From positions 1 through 64,000 of the forward strand of contig NZ_SLVF01000007.1 of NCBI RefSeq assembly GCF_004345365.1: a stretch of 64,000 nucleotides of DNA, read 5' to 3'. Within the stretch, counting starts at the first letter, position 1. Each line of letters starts with the position of its first letter. Under the pieces are notes generated by a model. It did not search any database and had not been told where the DNA came from. It saw only the letters and a program-made list of their open reading frames with translations. Below are positions 36,309 through 45,098 of the stretch, in pieces. Position numbers and translations under genes: made by a program. This stretch comes from Kribbella sp. VKM Ac-2568 (lineage in GTDB: Bacteria; Actinomycetota; Actinomycetes; Propionibacteriales; Kribbellaceae).

Positions 36309-37417
36309 GGCGTCTTGATGCCGTTGGCCGAGCACAGCTGCTGCAGCGCGGCGGTGGGGCAGACGGCCGCGGCGGTCACGTAGCCATCGGTCACGGGCAG
36401 GGCTACGTTCGCCTTGGTGATCACGGTCGGGCTGGCCAGGTACGCCGGGACCTCGCGGCCGCTGGTCGGGTCCTTGACCGTCGTCGGCGCGGTCGGCTTC
36501 TGACCCGCCAGGATCTGACCGGCGAGCTTGATGGCCACATCCGCCTCACCGGCGACCGGCTTGTAGATGGAGAACGCCTGCGTACCGGCCATGACGTTGT
36601 CGAGTCCGCCGGCGGAGGCGTCCTGCCCGGACACCGCGACCTTGCCCGCGAGGCCCTGGGCCTTGAGCACGTTGATGACCGACTGCGCCATGGTGTCGTT
36701 GGCAACCATCACCGCGTTGATGTTCGGGTGCTGGCCCAGCATCGTGGTGAACACGGTCTGCGCGGTGGCGGCGTCCCAGTTGCCGGTCTGGTCGGCAAGC
36801 TTGGTCCAGCCAGGCTGCTTCGAGAGCACCGAGTTGTAGCCCTGAGCGAACTGGGCGGCGTTGTTGTCGGTCGGCGCGCCGTCGATCTCGACGTAGTTGA
36901 CCGCAGGCTTGCCCTTCACCTCTGACGCCTGGGTCAGCGCAGTGCCTTGGTCCTCCCCGACCTTCACGTTGTCGTAGGACACGTAGTACGACGCGGTGCC
37001 GCCGGCGGTCAGCCGGTCGTAGTCGATCGTGACGACGTTGTGCTGCTGGGCGAGAGCCTCGATCGCCTTGCCGGAGCCAGAATCCAGGTTCACGACCAGC
37101 AGGACGCCGACGCCTGAGTTGATCAGGGCCTGCGCCTGAGACTGCTGAGTGGTCGCGCTGCCGTTGGCGTTGTCGATGTAGCAGGTCAGCTTGTTCGCCG
37201 CGCACTGCTTGCGGAGTTCGGTGGGGTCGGCGGAGACCCAGCGCGGCGACGTCGCCGTGTCGGGCAGCAGGATGCCCACTTTGGTGTTCGCGGGCGGGGC
37301 ACTGCTGCCGCCCGACGAGGAGGCGTTGTTGTTGCCACAGGCGGTCAGCCCGGCCATCGCCGCGGCAACACCCGTCAGCGCCAGGGCGGTTCGGAGTACG
37401 TGCAAATTAGCCTTCAT
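36305..37417 (-). CDS. Sugar ABC transporter substrate-binding lipoprotein
   Basis: The 370-residue protein has a signal peptide with lipobox LTAC, a Ser/Gly linker and a type I periplasmic-binding fold similar to XylF (VGILLPDTATSPRWVS near 48-63, DYDRLTAGG, and GQDASAGGLDNVMAGTQ). It captures a pentose or related sugar and delivers it to the permease. I start at ATG 37417, the second of two close candidates. It is the first gene of its operon and lies divergent from the receiver gene at 37639. Confidence 0.93.
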   Translation of the reverse strand: MKANLHVLRTALALTGVAAAMAGLTACGNNNASSSGGSSAPPANTKVGILLPDTATSPRWVSADPTELRKQCAANKLTCYIDNANGSATTQQSQAQALINSGVGVLLVVNLDSGSGKAIEALAQQHNVVTIDYDRLTAGGTASYYVSYDNVKVGEDQGTALTQASEVKGKPAVNYVEIDGAPTDNNAAQFAQGYNSVLSKQPGWTKLADQTGNWDAATAQTVFTTMLGQHPNINAVMVANDTMAQSVINVLKAQGLAGKVAVSGQDASAGGLDNVMAGTQAFSIYKPVAGEADVAIKLAGQILAGQKPTAPTTVKDPTSGREVPAYLASPTVITKANVALPVTDGYVTAAAVCPTAALQQLCSANGIKTP

Positions 37418-37588
37418 ACTGCGCAAGACTCGGCCGACCCGACCCGCAAATCATCCCGGCAGGTGTCCATCTCCCCTACCCACTAGCGGGGATCCCGCGG
37501 TACCCACGAACTGCAACACCGAGGAGCTTGCTGCCAGCGAGTACCGCTGGTGCCTGGCAGCGGGAATCTTGGTCGGTCGCGGGCGATG

Positions 37589-37607
37589 ATCCTGGTAGCA
37601 GGAATGC
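37589..37607 (+). promoter_or_regulatory. Shared 17-bp element, copy before the second stand-alone receiver
   Basis: CCTGGTAGCAGGAATGC ends exactly 31 nt before the ATG at 37639. Its first 14 bases with flanks are almost a perfect palindrome (TCCTGGTAGCAGGA). Confidence 0.7.
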
Positions 37608-37638
37608 CCTGAGGCCGGACGCGTACCAGGCTGTAGTC

Positions 37639-38007
37639 ATGGCGCTGCGCTGCATGATCGTCGATGACAGCCCTCGCTTCCTCGCGGCCGCACGCGGTCT
37701 GCTGGAGCGCGAGGGCCTGCTGGTCGTGGCCGTGGCGACGAATGGCGCCGAGGCGATCCAGTACGCCGTGGAAGCCGGGCCGGACGTCACCCTGGTCGAC
37801 ATCAACCTCGGCGAGCAGAGCGGCTTCGACGTCGTACGGCGGCTGACCCGCGAGGCCGGCCTGGCCCCGTCGACGGTGATCCTGATCTCCACTCACGCCG
37901 AGGAGGACTACGCCGAGCTGATCGCGGCGAGCCCGGCCGCCGGCTTCCTTCCCAAGGCCAGGCTGTCGGCCGGCGCCGTGCGTGACCTGCTCGGCTCGTC
38001 GGCGTGA
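37639..38007 (+). CDS. Stand-alone response-regulator receiver domain (second copy)
   Basis: The 122-residue product is a receiver with D9-D10, phosphorylation site D54 (LVDINLG), ISTHAEED and FLPK. Like the copy at 32381, it has no output domain, and the two are clear paralogues. It starts at ATG 37639 without a strong ribosome site. It lies between the sugar transporter operon and the NarL-type regulator; which kinase phosphorylates it is not evident. Confidence 0.9.
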   Translation: MALRCMIVDDSPRFLAAARGLLEREGLLVVAVATNGAEAIQYAVEAGPDVTLVDINLGEQSGFDVVRRLTREAGLAPSTVILISTHAEEDYAELIAASPAAGFLPKARLSAGAVRDLLGSSA

Positions 38008-38022
38008 CGCGGCCTCGTGCCG

Positions 38023-38724
38023 TCAGCGACTCTCGAGGAATGTGACTACCGCGAGCACCCGGCGATGATCATCGTCGGTCTCCGGGAGGCTCAACTTGGC
38101 GAGGATGTGCCGGACGTGCTTCTCGACGGTGCCCTCGGTCACCCAGAGCCGGCGCCCGATGCCGGCGTTGGACTTTCCCTCTGCCATCAGCGCCAGTACC
38201 TCGCGCTCCCGCGGACTGAGCTCCGCGAGCGGGTCGTTGCGCCGGCGGGCGCTCACCAACTCCTGGACGAGCGCCGGATCCATCACCGAACCACCCTTGA
38301 CGATCCGCTCCAGCGTCTCGATGAACTCGCCCACATCCGTCACGCGGCTCTTCAGCAGGTAGCCGATCTTCTGACCGGTGGCCAGCAGTTCCATCGCGTG
38401 CTCGACCTCGGCGTGAGCGGACAGCACCAGGATGCCGGTCGCCGGGAACTCCTTGCGGATCTCCCGGGCGGCGTCCAGTCCCTCGGTGGTGTTCGTCGGC
38501 GGCATCCTGATGTCCACGACGACCAGATCCGGTGTCAACTCGCGGACCAGCGGAAGGATCCACGCACTGTCGCCGGTCTGCCCCACGACCTGGAAGCCCG
38601 ATCGGTCGAGCAGGCTGGCGAGCCCCTCCCGAAGCAGGACGTCGTCCTCCGCCAGGACGACGCGAGCCCTGGTCGCACCGCCGTCGGTGCCCGTTGCGCT
38701 GTGGTCGGACGGCTGGATCACCAT
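38023..38724 (-). CDS. NarL/FixJ-type response regulator
   Basis: The 233-residue protein has a receiver (phosphorylation site D71 in VVDIRMPP) and a C-terminal LuxR helix-turn-helix (LSPREREVLALMAEGKSNAGIGRRLWVTEGTVEKHVRHIL, split across the fold). I start at ATG 38724. It is the only response regulator here with DNA-binding capacity, so it is the natural candidate to bind the palindromic element that precedes it and the two receivers. Nearby HisKA_3 kinases are its likely partners. Confidence 0.93.
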   Translation of the reverse strand: MVIQPSDHSATGTDGGATRARVVLAEDDVLLREGLASLLDRSGFQVVGQTGDSAWILPLVRELTPDLVVVDIRMPPTNTTEGLDAAREIRKEFPATGILVLSAHAEVEHAMELLATGQKIGYLLKSRVTDVGEFIETLERIVKGGSVMDPALVQELVSARRRNDPLAELSPREREVLALMAEGKSNAGIGRRLWVTEGTVEKHVRHILAKLSLPETDDDHRRVLAVVTFLESR

Positions 38725-38755
38725 GCCACAGGTTATCGCCCACGTCAGGCCGGCT

Positions 38756-38773
38756 GCATTCCAGGCAGCAGGT
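38756..38773 (-). promoter_or_regulatory. Shared 17-bp element, copy before the NarL-type regulator
   Basis: On the minus strand CCTGCTGCCTGGAATGC ends exactly 31 nt before the ATG at 38724. It lies in the divergent region with the MFS gene at 38904. Confidence 0.7.
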
Positions 38774-38903
38774 AACCCTGATGGCGGCTGGCCACGACGA
38801 AAACCGGCCACCGGAGCGGGACCGTTGCAGTGGACAGCACACGTCGCCGCCGGATCGACCAGTACTCCGGCTGAGCGGCCGCGCGACGTAGGGAGCACGC
38901 CAG

Positions 38904-40388
38904 GTGACCACAACGAACCAGGGCAGACGGGGTTCTGCGCAACCGACCGGATCGGCCGGGTCGGGGCCACCACCAGACCTGGCCGGCTATCCGCGGCGCT
39001 GGCGGGTGCTGGGGGTCAGCCAGCTCGCCGCTTTCATGGCGCTGCTGGACGTCAGCATCGTGAATGTGGCCCTGCCGTCCATCGAGCGAGGCCTCGGTGT
39101 CTCGGCTGGAACCGCCCAGTGGGTGGTCTCCGGCTATGCACTCACCTTCGGGCTGGCGCTGGTACCGGCCGGCCGGCTCGGCGACATCCTGGGCCGGCGC
39201 CGGATGTTCCTGATCGCCCTGACAGCGTTCGTCCTCGCCAGCGCGCTGACCGGTGCGGCCCCGACCATCGGTCTGCTGATAGCTGCCCGGCTGCTGCAAG
39301 GCGTCGCCGGCGGCATGCTGGTGCCGCAGAACTCCGGTTTGATCCAGGAACTCTTCCAGGGAGCTGAACGGGGCAAGGCGTTCGGCATCCTCGGCGCCAC
39401 GATCGGACTGGCCACCGCAACCGGCCCCGTGGTCGGCGGTTTGATCATCACCCTGATCGGCGGGCCCGACGCCTGGCGCTGGGTGTTCTACGTCAACGTG
39501 CCGATCGGGCTGGTCACCCTGGCGCTCGCCGCACGGCTGATACCGAACAGTTCGACCGCCGGCCGCCGCGACACCCACCTGGACCTGATCGGGTCCCTCC
39601 TGCTCGGCGGTGGAGTGCTCTGCCTGCTGCTCCCGGCGGTGAATGCGGAGCGCAGCGGTCTGGGCCAGGACTGGTGGCTGCTCGTGGCGGCCGTACTGTT
39701 GCTCGCCACCTTCGGCTGGTGGGAGCTCCGAACCGTACGCCGGGGGCGGGAGCCAGTGCTCGACCCACGGCTGGCTCACACGTCCGGCTTTGCCGCCGGC
39801 TCGATCATCGGCCTGGTCTACTTCGTCGGCTTCACCGGCATCTGGCTGGTGCTGGCGCTGTTCTACCAGGACGGGCTCGGTTACTCACCGCTGCGCTCCG
39901 GCCTGGCCGTGACTCCGTTCGCGATCGGGGTCGCGGTTTCCGCGGCGATCGCCGGCCGCCTGGTCGCGAGGTTCGGTCGCGTGCTGACCGTGCTCGGCCT
40001 GACTGCGACAGTCGCGGGGCTGGTTGCCACTGCACTGCTGTTGCGGCACGTCGGAGGTGATGACGCCGCGTTGGTGGTCGCCGGGCCCTTGCTGGTAGCC
40101 GGACTCGGTGGCGGCCTGGTCACCTCGCCCAACATCACGCTCACCCTGCAGTACGTGCCCGTACGGATGGCCGGCGCGGCCGGCGGTGCGCTGCAGACCG
40201 CCCAACGGATCGGCGGGGCGATCGGCACCGCAGTACTGGCCACGATCTTCTACCGGGTCCTCATGGGCTCGGCCCATGACTATCCGACGGCAGTGTCCGA
40301 CGCGCTGCTGTCCGCGACCGCGCTCATGCTCGTAGCTCTACTGATAGCCACCGTCGACCTGATCCGGCACCGGCCGATCGATGGGTAG
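38904..40388 (+). CDS. MFS multidrug exporter, DHA2 (14-helix) family
   Basis: The 494-residue protein has about 14 membrane helices and DHA2 motifs: LDVSIVNVALPSIERGL near 49-65 (motif D1), GRLGDILGRRRMF (motif A) and a motif C-like GPVVGG. Substrates are typically hydrophobic drugs or antibiotics. It starts at GTG 38904 behind AGGGAG. Its 3' end overlaps the convergent histidine kinase gene by 51 nt. Confidence 0.92.
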   Translation: MTTTNQGRRGSAQPTGSAGSGPPPDLAGYPRRWRVLGVSQLAAFMALLDVSIVNVALPSIERGLGVSAGTAQWVVSGYALTFGLALVPAGRLGDILGRRRMFLIALTAFVLASALTGAAPTIGLLIAARLLQGVAGGMLVPQNSGLIQELFQGAERGKAFGILGATIGLATATGPVVGGLIITLIGGPDAWRWVFYVNVPIGLVTLALAARLIPNSSTAGRRDTHLDLIGSLLLGGGVLCLLLPAVNAERSGLGQDWWLLVAAVLLLATFGWWELRTVRRGREPVLDPRLAHTSGFAAGSIIGLVYFVGFTGIWLVLALFYQDGLGYSPLRSGLAVTPFAIGVAVSAAIAGRLVARFGRVLTVLGLTATVAGLVATALLLRHVGGDDAALVVAGPLLVAGLGGGLVTSPNITLTLQYVPVRMAGAAGGALQTAQRIGGAIGTAVLATIFYRVLMGSAHDYPTAVSDALLSATALMLVALLIATVDLIRHRPIDG

Positions 40389-42347
40389 ACGGACCTCGAT
40401 CACCGTGCCGTGGCCGACGGGGCTGACGACGTCGATCGAGCCGCCGAGAGCCTCGACCCTGTCGTGCAACCCGACCAGCCCCGAACCGCCTTGCGGCTCC
40501 GCACCACCGACACCGTCGTCGCGGATGCGCAGCCACAGGTTGTCAGCTCGCTCCTCGAGGATGACCTCCGCACGTGATGCGGCGGCGTGCTTGCTCGTGT
40601 TGGTGAGCGCCTCGGAGACGACGTAGTACGTCGCCACCTCCACCGGCATCGGATACCGGGACTCGGTCTCGACCTTCAGTTCCACCTCGACGGGCGAGCG
40701 GCGGGCCAGTGTACGCATCGCGGGGCCGAGGCCACCCTCGGCCAGGACCGCCGGGTGCAGGCCACGGGAGATCTCGCGCAGCTCTTCCAGCACCTCGGTG
40801 AGATCCTCAGCCGCCTGGGCGAAAACGGTCCGAAGGTCCGGCAGCTCGGGGGGCACGGTCTCCCCGGCGAAGCGGAGCTCGAGCGCCAGCGACACCAGCC
40901 GTTGTTGGGCTCCGTCATGCAGGTCCCGCTCCAGCCTGCGCCGCATCTCGTCTCCGGCGGCGACCACCCGCCCACGGGACGCCACGAGCTCTGCACGGCT
41001 CTCCGTGTTCGCAATCGCGGTAGCAGCGATCTCGGTGAACTCGACCAGCCGTCGTCCCGTGGCGGCGGGGAAGGGACCCTGCCGCGACGCGACGCTGATA
41101 CCGCCCCAGCAGCGGCCCTCGACGATGATCGGACTGGCGACCACCGACCTGACGCGCCACTCCCGGAGGAACTCGGGGAAGCTCTGGAGCATCTCGTCGT
41201 CCACGTCGTACCGCGCGGGCTCGCCAGTCGCCTGGACCGACGCAATCGCTGCGGGCTCCTCCAACATCCGCCGTGCGCCGACGGGTATCTGGTCCTCGGA
41301 CAAGCCGTGGTTGCCCATCGTGGTCGCCGTGCCATCGGACTCGAACCGGTAGATGCCGGTGACGTCGGCGCCGGTCAGCTGACCGAGCTCCTGGGCGATC
41401 GCAGCGAACACCAGATCCGGTGCGGCCCCGCCGGCGACGAGTGTGGCCACCCGTCGCAGGGCGGCCTGCTCGTCAGCCAGGCGGCGAAGCTCGGCGCGGG
41501 ACTCAGCGTTCTCGACGGCAGTGGCGACGAGCTCGGTGAAGCTGGCGATCTGCAACTCCGTGTTCGGGGGGAACGGAGCATCGTTCTTGGTCGAGGCGGC
41601 GATCACGCCCCACAACCCCCCGGCCACGACGATGGGGCAACCGACCGACGCGTGGATGCCCAGCGCACGCGCCTCGACGGCGATCGTCCCCGTGGCGCCG
41701 GTGAAACTCTCGAGCCGGACCGGCTCCCCGGTCAGCTGTACCTCGCGGGCAACACTCATCCCGCCGAGGTCGAACTGCGTCCCGACGGCCAGCTGACCTT
41801 GGCCCCGGCTCCACGCAGCGACTCCGGTGACGGTCCCGTCCGGTTCGTAACGCTCCATCCGGGCCAGATCGGCGCCGGAGAGCAGGCCGACCTCCCGGGT
41901 GACGGCCTCGAAGACCGCTGACGGGGCGACCGACTGCGCGACCAGTGTCGCGACCCGCCGCAGCGCCGACTGCTCCTTCGTCAAGCGCGCCGACTCGACC
42001 GCCGCGCGCCGGGAGCGCGCTGCCAGCTCCGATACGACGACCGCGGTCACCAGGAACACCCCCAGCGCCACCGCGTTGCGTGAGTCGGCAACCAGGATCG
42101 AGCCGGCTGGGGGCAGCAGAAGCGCGAAAACCGTGACGCTGAGAACCGAGGTGACCGCCGCCAGCCGCGCTCCCCACAGCACGGCAACCGGCAGCACGGC
42201 AAGCAGGTAGAGCACCAGCAGACTCAGGGTGGGGACGTGCGGCCTGAGGAGCGCGATGACGCCGGTCACCGCAGCGACCATCGCCACGCTGACGAGCAGC
42301 CTGCCCGACCAGCGAACGACGGGCGAGCTCACCCGGCTCCGTGCCAT
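40338..42347 (-). CDS. Sensor histidine kinase with membrane domain and two GAF domains
   Basis: The 669-residue protein starts with four short membrane helices (DUF4118-like, about 15-110), then two GAF domains (about 130-290 and 300-460) and a HisKA_3/HATPase core with ERDLHDGAQQRL and DDGVGG. This resembles DevS-type sensors, though no haem ligand can be assigned by eye. It may partner with the NarL-type regulator at 38023. It converges on the MFS gene. Confidence 0.93.
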   Translation of the reverse strand: MARSRVSSPVVRWSGRLLVSVAMVAAVTGVIALLRPHVPTLSLLVLYLLAVLPVAVLWGARLAAVTSVLSVTVFALLLPPAGSILVADSRNAVALGVFLVTAVVVSELAARSRRAAVESARLTKEQSALRRVATLVAQSVAPSAVFEAVTREVGLLSGADLARMERYEPDGTVTGVAAWSRGQGQLAVGTQFDLGGMSVAREVQLTGEPVRLESFTGATGTIAVEARALGIHASVGCPIVVAGGLWGVIAASTKNDAPFPPNTELQIASFTELVATAVENAESRAELRRLADEQAALRRVATLVAGGAAPDLVFAAIAQELGQLTGADVTGIYRFESDGTATTMGNHGLSEDQIPVGARRMLEEPAAIASVQATGEPARYDVDDEMLQSFPEFLREWRVRSVVASPIIVEGRCWGGISVASRQGPFPAATGRRLVEFTEIAATAIANTESRAELVASRGRVVAAGDEMRRRLERDLHDGAQQRLVSLALELRFAGETVPPELPDLRTVFAQAAEDLTEVLEELREISRGLHPAVLAEGGLGPAMRTLARRSPVEVELKVETESRYPMPVEVATYYVVSEALTNTSKHAAASRAEVILEERADNLWLRIRDDGVGGAEPQGGSGLVGLHDRVEALGGSIDVVSPVGHGTVIEVRLPIDRPVPDQVDGGYQ

Positions 42348-42533
42348 CCGATCGCTTCCCTCGCCGAGCGCCGACGGCCTTGGTTGCCGCTGACGTCGCC
42401 CCGGCTGCTGAAACTACGTCGATTCTGCCGTCCGCGGTTCTAACCGTCCAGAAGCGCGGGCCCGCAGGCGGATTCAGCGTCCCGTGCCGGTCGACCAGGT
42501 CCGGCACCGCGGTGCGCCAGACGTCACGAAGAA

Positions 42534-42749
42534 TCAGGTTGCCGGTCGGCTGGGTCCGGCCATTATTTGGAGGGCGGCGACCAACCGGAGGGCGGCGAGC
42601 TCGATCTCCGCGAGCTCGGCGTGCAACTTCAAGACCTCGCGCTCACCCCAGTTCGGCGAGCTGATCTGGTGATGCGTGATCGCCGTGACCATCAGGAACC
42701 GGGCCTCCGTCGAAGTGAAAGCACCATCCAGCCAATCTGCGCGCTCCAT
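42534..42749 (-). CDS. Small hypothetical protein of 71 residues downstream of the sigma gene
   Basis: AGGAGG lies 8 nt before the ATG at 42749. The product is helical, acidic-to-neutral and has no cysteine, so it is not a zinc-type anti-sigma factor. It follows the ECF sigma gene by 57 nt on the same strand and could be co-transcribed. Function unknown. Confidence 0.65.
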   Translation of the reverse strand: MERADWLDGAFTSTEARFLMVTAITHHQISSPNWGEREVLKLHAELAEIELAALRLVAALQIMAGPSRPAT

Positions 42750-42806
42750 ACCGTCCGCCTCCTGACACATCGCCCACGTCCAGCGACGACGTGGCTTCGG
42801 ATCTCT

Positions 42807-43433
42807 TCAAGCTGCCTGCGAAAGGCGTTGACCGGCTGCTGCTGGGGGCGCGATCCGCTCCCTGAGCGCTTTGCGGCCACGATGCAGCCGTGACATCACG
42901 GTCCCGAGTGGGACGCCGACGATTTCGGCGATCTCCTTGTAGGCATAGCCGTCGACGTCGAAGAGCAGGACCACCCGCCGGTACCGTTCGGGCAGCGCCG
43001 ACAGCGCCTCCTGAAGCCGCCCGTCGGGGATCGAGTCGATCACTGCGGCTTCGGCGGATTCCTCGACGTTGCGCAGGGCGCCGTTGGTGTTCCGGTGCCA
43101 GTCCTCGGGAACGGTCGGCAGTTCGCGCTGGCGCTTGCGATACCCCTGGATGAAGGTGTTCCGGAGGATCCGGTACAGCCAGCCGGCCACATTCGTGCCG
43201 GGCTGGAAGCGGTGGAAGCCGCGGTACGCGCGGAGGTAGGTCTCCTGCAGCAGATCCTCGGCGTCGGCGCGATTGCCCGTCAGCCGCAGCGCCGCGACGT
43301 ACAGTCGGGGACGCAGCGGCACCGCCTCGGCTTCGAAGCGGCCCTTGAGGTCTTCGGGTCGGCAGGATGATCTCACTGCACGAGCATCGCCGGGAGGAGC
43401 CTGCGCTGTCGTCGAGGCAAGCCCCCAGGCCAC
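42807..43433 (-). CDS. ECF sigma factor, SigR/SigH-like
   Basis: The 208-residue protein has sigma region 2 (RLYVAALRLTGNRADAEDLLQETYLRAYRGF, then NVAGWLYRILRNTFI) and region 4 (LPERYRRVVLLFDVDGYAYKEIAEIVGVPLGTVMSRLHRGRKAL). The region 2 sequence is typical of SigR/SigH, the thiol-stress sigma factors. Those normally have an RsrA zinc anti-sigma gene downstream; none is present here. The GTG start at 43433 is uncertain. A palindrome of the shared type lies just upstream. Confidence 0.92.
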   Translation of the reverse strand: MAWGLASTTAQAPPGDARAVRSSCRPEDLKGRFEAEAVPLRPRLYVAALRLTGNRADAEDLLQETYLRAYRGFHRFQPGTNVAGWLYRILRNTFIQGYRKRQRELPTVPEDWHRNTNGALRNVEESAEAAVIDSIPDGRLQEALSALPERYRRVVLLFDVDGYAYKEIAEIVGVPLGTVMSRLHRGRKALRERIAPPAAAGQRLSQAA

Positions 43434-43454
43434 AGTCCCGCTGCCCGGAATTCT

Positions 43455-43477
43455 GACCTACCAGCTAGCAGGTATCC
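43455..43477. promoter_or_regulatory. Palindromic element upstream of the sigma gene
   Basis: On the minus strand CCTGCTAGCTGG matches the first 12 positions of the shared 17-bp element perfectly, and the plus strand also gives a 14/17 match. It lies 22 nt before the sigma gene's GTG. Confidence 0.5.
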
Positions 43478-43518
43478 GCGATCAAACTGACGGCTCGCTG
43501 GAGAGCGCACTCGTCTGG

Positions 43519-44469
43519 TCAGTCGGGGATCGAGTCGGCCTTCACGGCATTTCGTTGGCCGAGGGGGCGGGGTTCGCCCTTGGTGGTGTCGCGCGCGGTC
43601 TGCTGCTCGGCCTCCGCGTTGACCTCGGCGCCGAGCAGTACGGCGTACGCGGTCAGCCAGAGCCACAGCATCAGGACCACCACGGCCGCCAGGCTGCCGT
43701 ACGTCTTGGCGTAGTTGCCGAACGTCTCGACGTACAGGGAGAACCCGAACGAAGCGAGCAGCCAGATGATCGTGGCGACACCGGCGCCGATGGAGACCCA
43801 GCGCAGCCGCGGCGCGTCCCGATCGGGCCCGAGTCGGTAGACGACCGCGAGCGCGACCGTGATCAGGACCACCGCGAGGACCAGCCGGAGGGCCCCGAGG
43901 AGGAACCGGAGCGGCGTGGGTAGGTCCTCACCGATCGCCGCGCCGGCCGCGAACAGGGCGATGGCGAGCAGGACGAAGACGATTGCTCCCAGCGTCATCC
44001 CGAGAGCGAGCAGCTTCCGGCGGACGAATCCGCGCGTCTCGTCCTCGTCGTATGCCAGGTTCACGGCGGTCAGCAGATAGCCGACACCGCCGGCTGCGCT
44101 CCAGAGCGCAGCCGCCACGGCAATGGCCAGGCCGATACCCAAGCTCTGCCGCGGCGCCGACGTCAAGGCGTCGATCTGCTGAAGCAGCAGGTCCCGACTC
44201 GAGGCCGGCATGGCCTCGGTCAGGTCCTGGACCTGGCTGCGGATCTGAGTCGGATCCGCGACCAGGCCGTACGTCAGCACCGCCGCGACGATGGCGGGGA
44301 ACAACGACAGGAAACCGAAGAACGCGACGCCGGCGGCCAGGAGCGGGACCTGGTCGGCCTTAGCCTCCGACCAGGCCCGCTTGATGACCTGCCACCAGCC
44401 CGACGCGGGAATCTCCGTCGGCTTCTCGGCATCCAATCCCGGCACAGCGTGCCGCCGCTCCCCACTCAT
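43519..44469 (-). CDS. YihY/BrkB-family membrane protein
   Basis: The 316-residue protein has six membrane helices and the family motifs: KADQVPLLAAGVAFFGFLSLFPAI near 38-61 and a GNYAKTYGSLAAVVVLMLWLW segment before the last helix. YihY proteins were once called RNase BN; their real role is unknown. It is the last gene of a four-gene leftward operon; its ATG overlaps the previous stop (TGATG). Confidence 0.93.
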   Translation of the reverse strand: MSGERRHAVPGLDAEKPTEIPASGWWQVIKRAWSEAKADQVPLLAAGVAFFGFLSLFPAIVAAVLTYGLVADPTQIRSQVQDLTEAMPASSRDLLLQQIDALTSAPRQSLGIGLAIAVAAALWSAAGGVGYLLTAVNLAYDEDETRGFVRRKLLALGMTLGAIVFVLLAIALFAAGAAIGEDLPTPLRFLLGALRLVLAVVLITVALAVVYRLGPDRDAPRLRWVSIGAGVATIIWLLASFGFSLYVETFGNYAKTYGSLAAVVVLMLWLWLTAYAVLLGAEVNAEAEQQTARDTTKGEPRPLGQRNAVKADSIPD

Positions 44470-45098
44470 CAGCTGGAGGAACCCGCCTGCCGGACGTGGT
44501 CCGCCGAGCTCTTGGTCTCATCGGCGACCTGGTGGGCCGCGTACCGGCCTTCGTCGCCCACCTCGGTGGCCGCCTGGGAGGCCGACTGCTTGACGTGCTC
44601 GACGGCTTCCTGCGTCGGCTCCTGGAGGTTGTCCTTGACCTCCTGCATCACCTGGGTCGCCTGCTCCTTCACCGGGCCGACGGCATCCATCGCCTTGTCC
44701 TTGGTCTCCTGCGCGAGGTCACGCTCCCGCGTCGACGCGGGAAGGGCCGCGGCCACCATCCAGCCCGCGGCAAAGGCGATCAGCCCGGCCGCGAGCGGCG
44801 TACCGCGGGTTCGGGCGCGGGCCAGGTCGGGTGCTGAACCGACAACGTCACCGACCTTGCTGCCCGCGTCCTGCACCGACGACATCGCCGAGCCTGCCGA
44901 GTCGGTGACCGAGCCACCCACGGACTCCGCGGAACCCATCACGCGGTCCTTCAGCCGATGGACACCGCCTCGGGCCCGGTCGACCCGCCGGCCGACGACG
45001 CGGCTCGGGCTGACCTTCTCCGTCAGGGCATCCACGTCACGGCCGACGTTCCGCCTGGTCTCTTCGATGTCCCGCTTCAGCTCTTCCGGGTCAGCCAT
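44469..45098 (-). CDS. DUF3618-domain protein with one membrane helix
   Basis: The 209-residue protein starts with the DUF3618 pattern, EELKRDIEETRRNVGRDVDALTEKV, followed by coiled-coil segments, one hydrophobic helix near 108-122 (GLIAFAAGWMVAAALP) and a long C-terminal amphipathic helix region rich in Lys, Gln and Glu. Such proteins are found beside DUF1469 and YihY genes in actinomycetes. Its start lies inside the 3' end of the upstream gene (22-nt overlap). Confidence 0.88.
   Translation of the reverse strand: MADPEELKRDIEETRRNVGRDVDALTEKVSPSRVVGRRVDRARGGVHRLKDRVMGSAESVGGSVTDSAGSAMSSVQDAGSKVGDVVGSAPDLARARTRGTPLAAGLIAFAAGWMVAAALPASTRERDLAQETKDKAMDAVGPVKEQATQVMQEVKDNLQEPTQEAVEHVKQSASQAATEVGDEGRYAAHQVADETKSSADHVRQAGSSS

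Noticed and set aside
37470..37500. Palindrome-like CTACCCACTAGCGGGG before the sugar-binding protein gene, considered as another copy of the shared element
   Set aside because: It matches the 17-bp consensus poorly and lacks the GGAATGC end.
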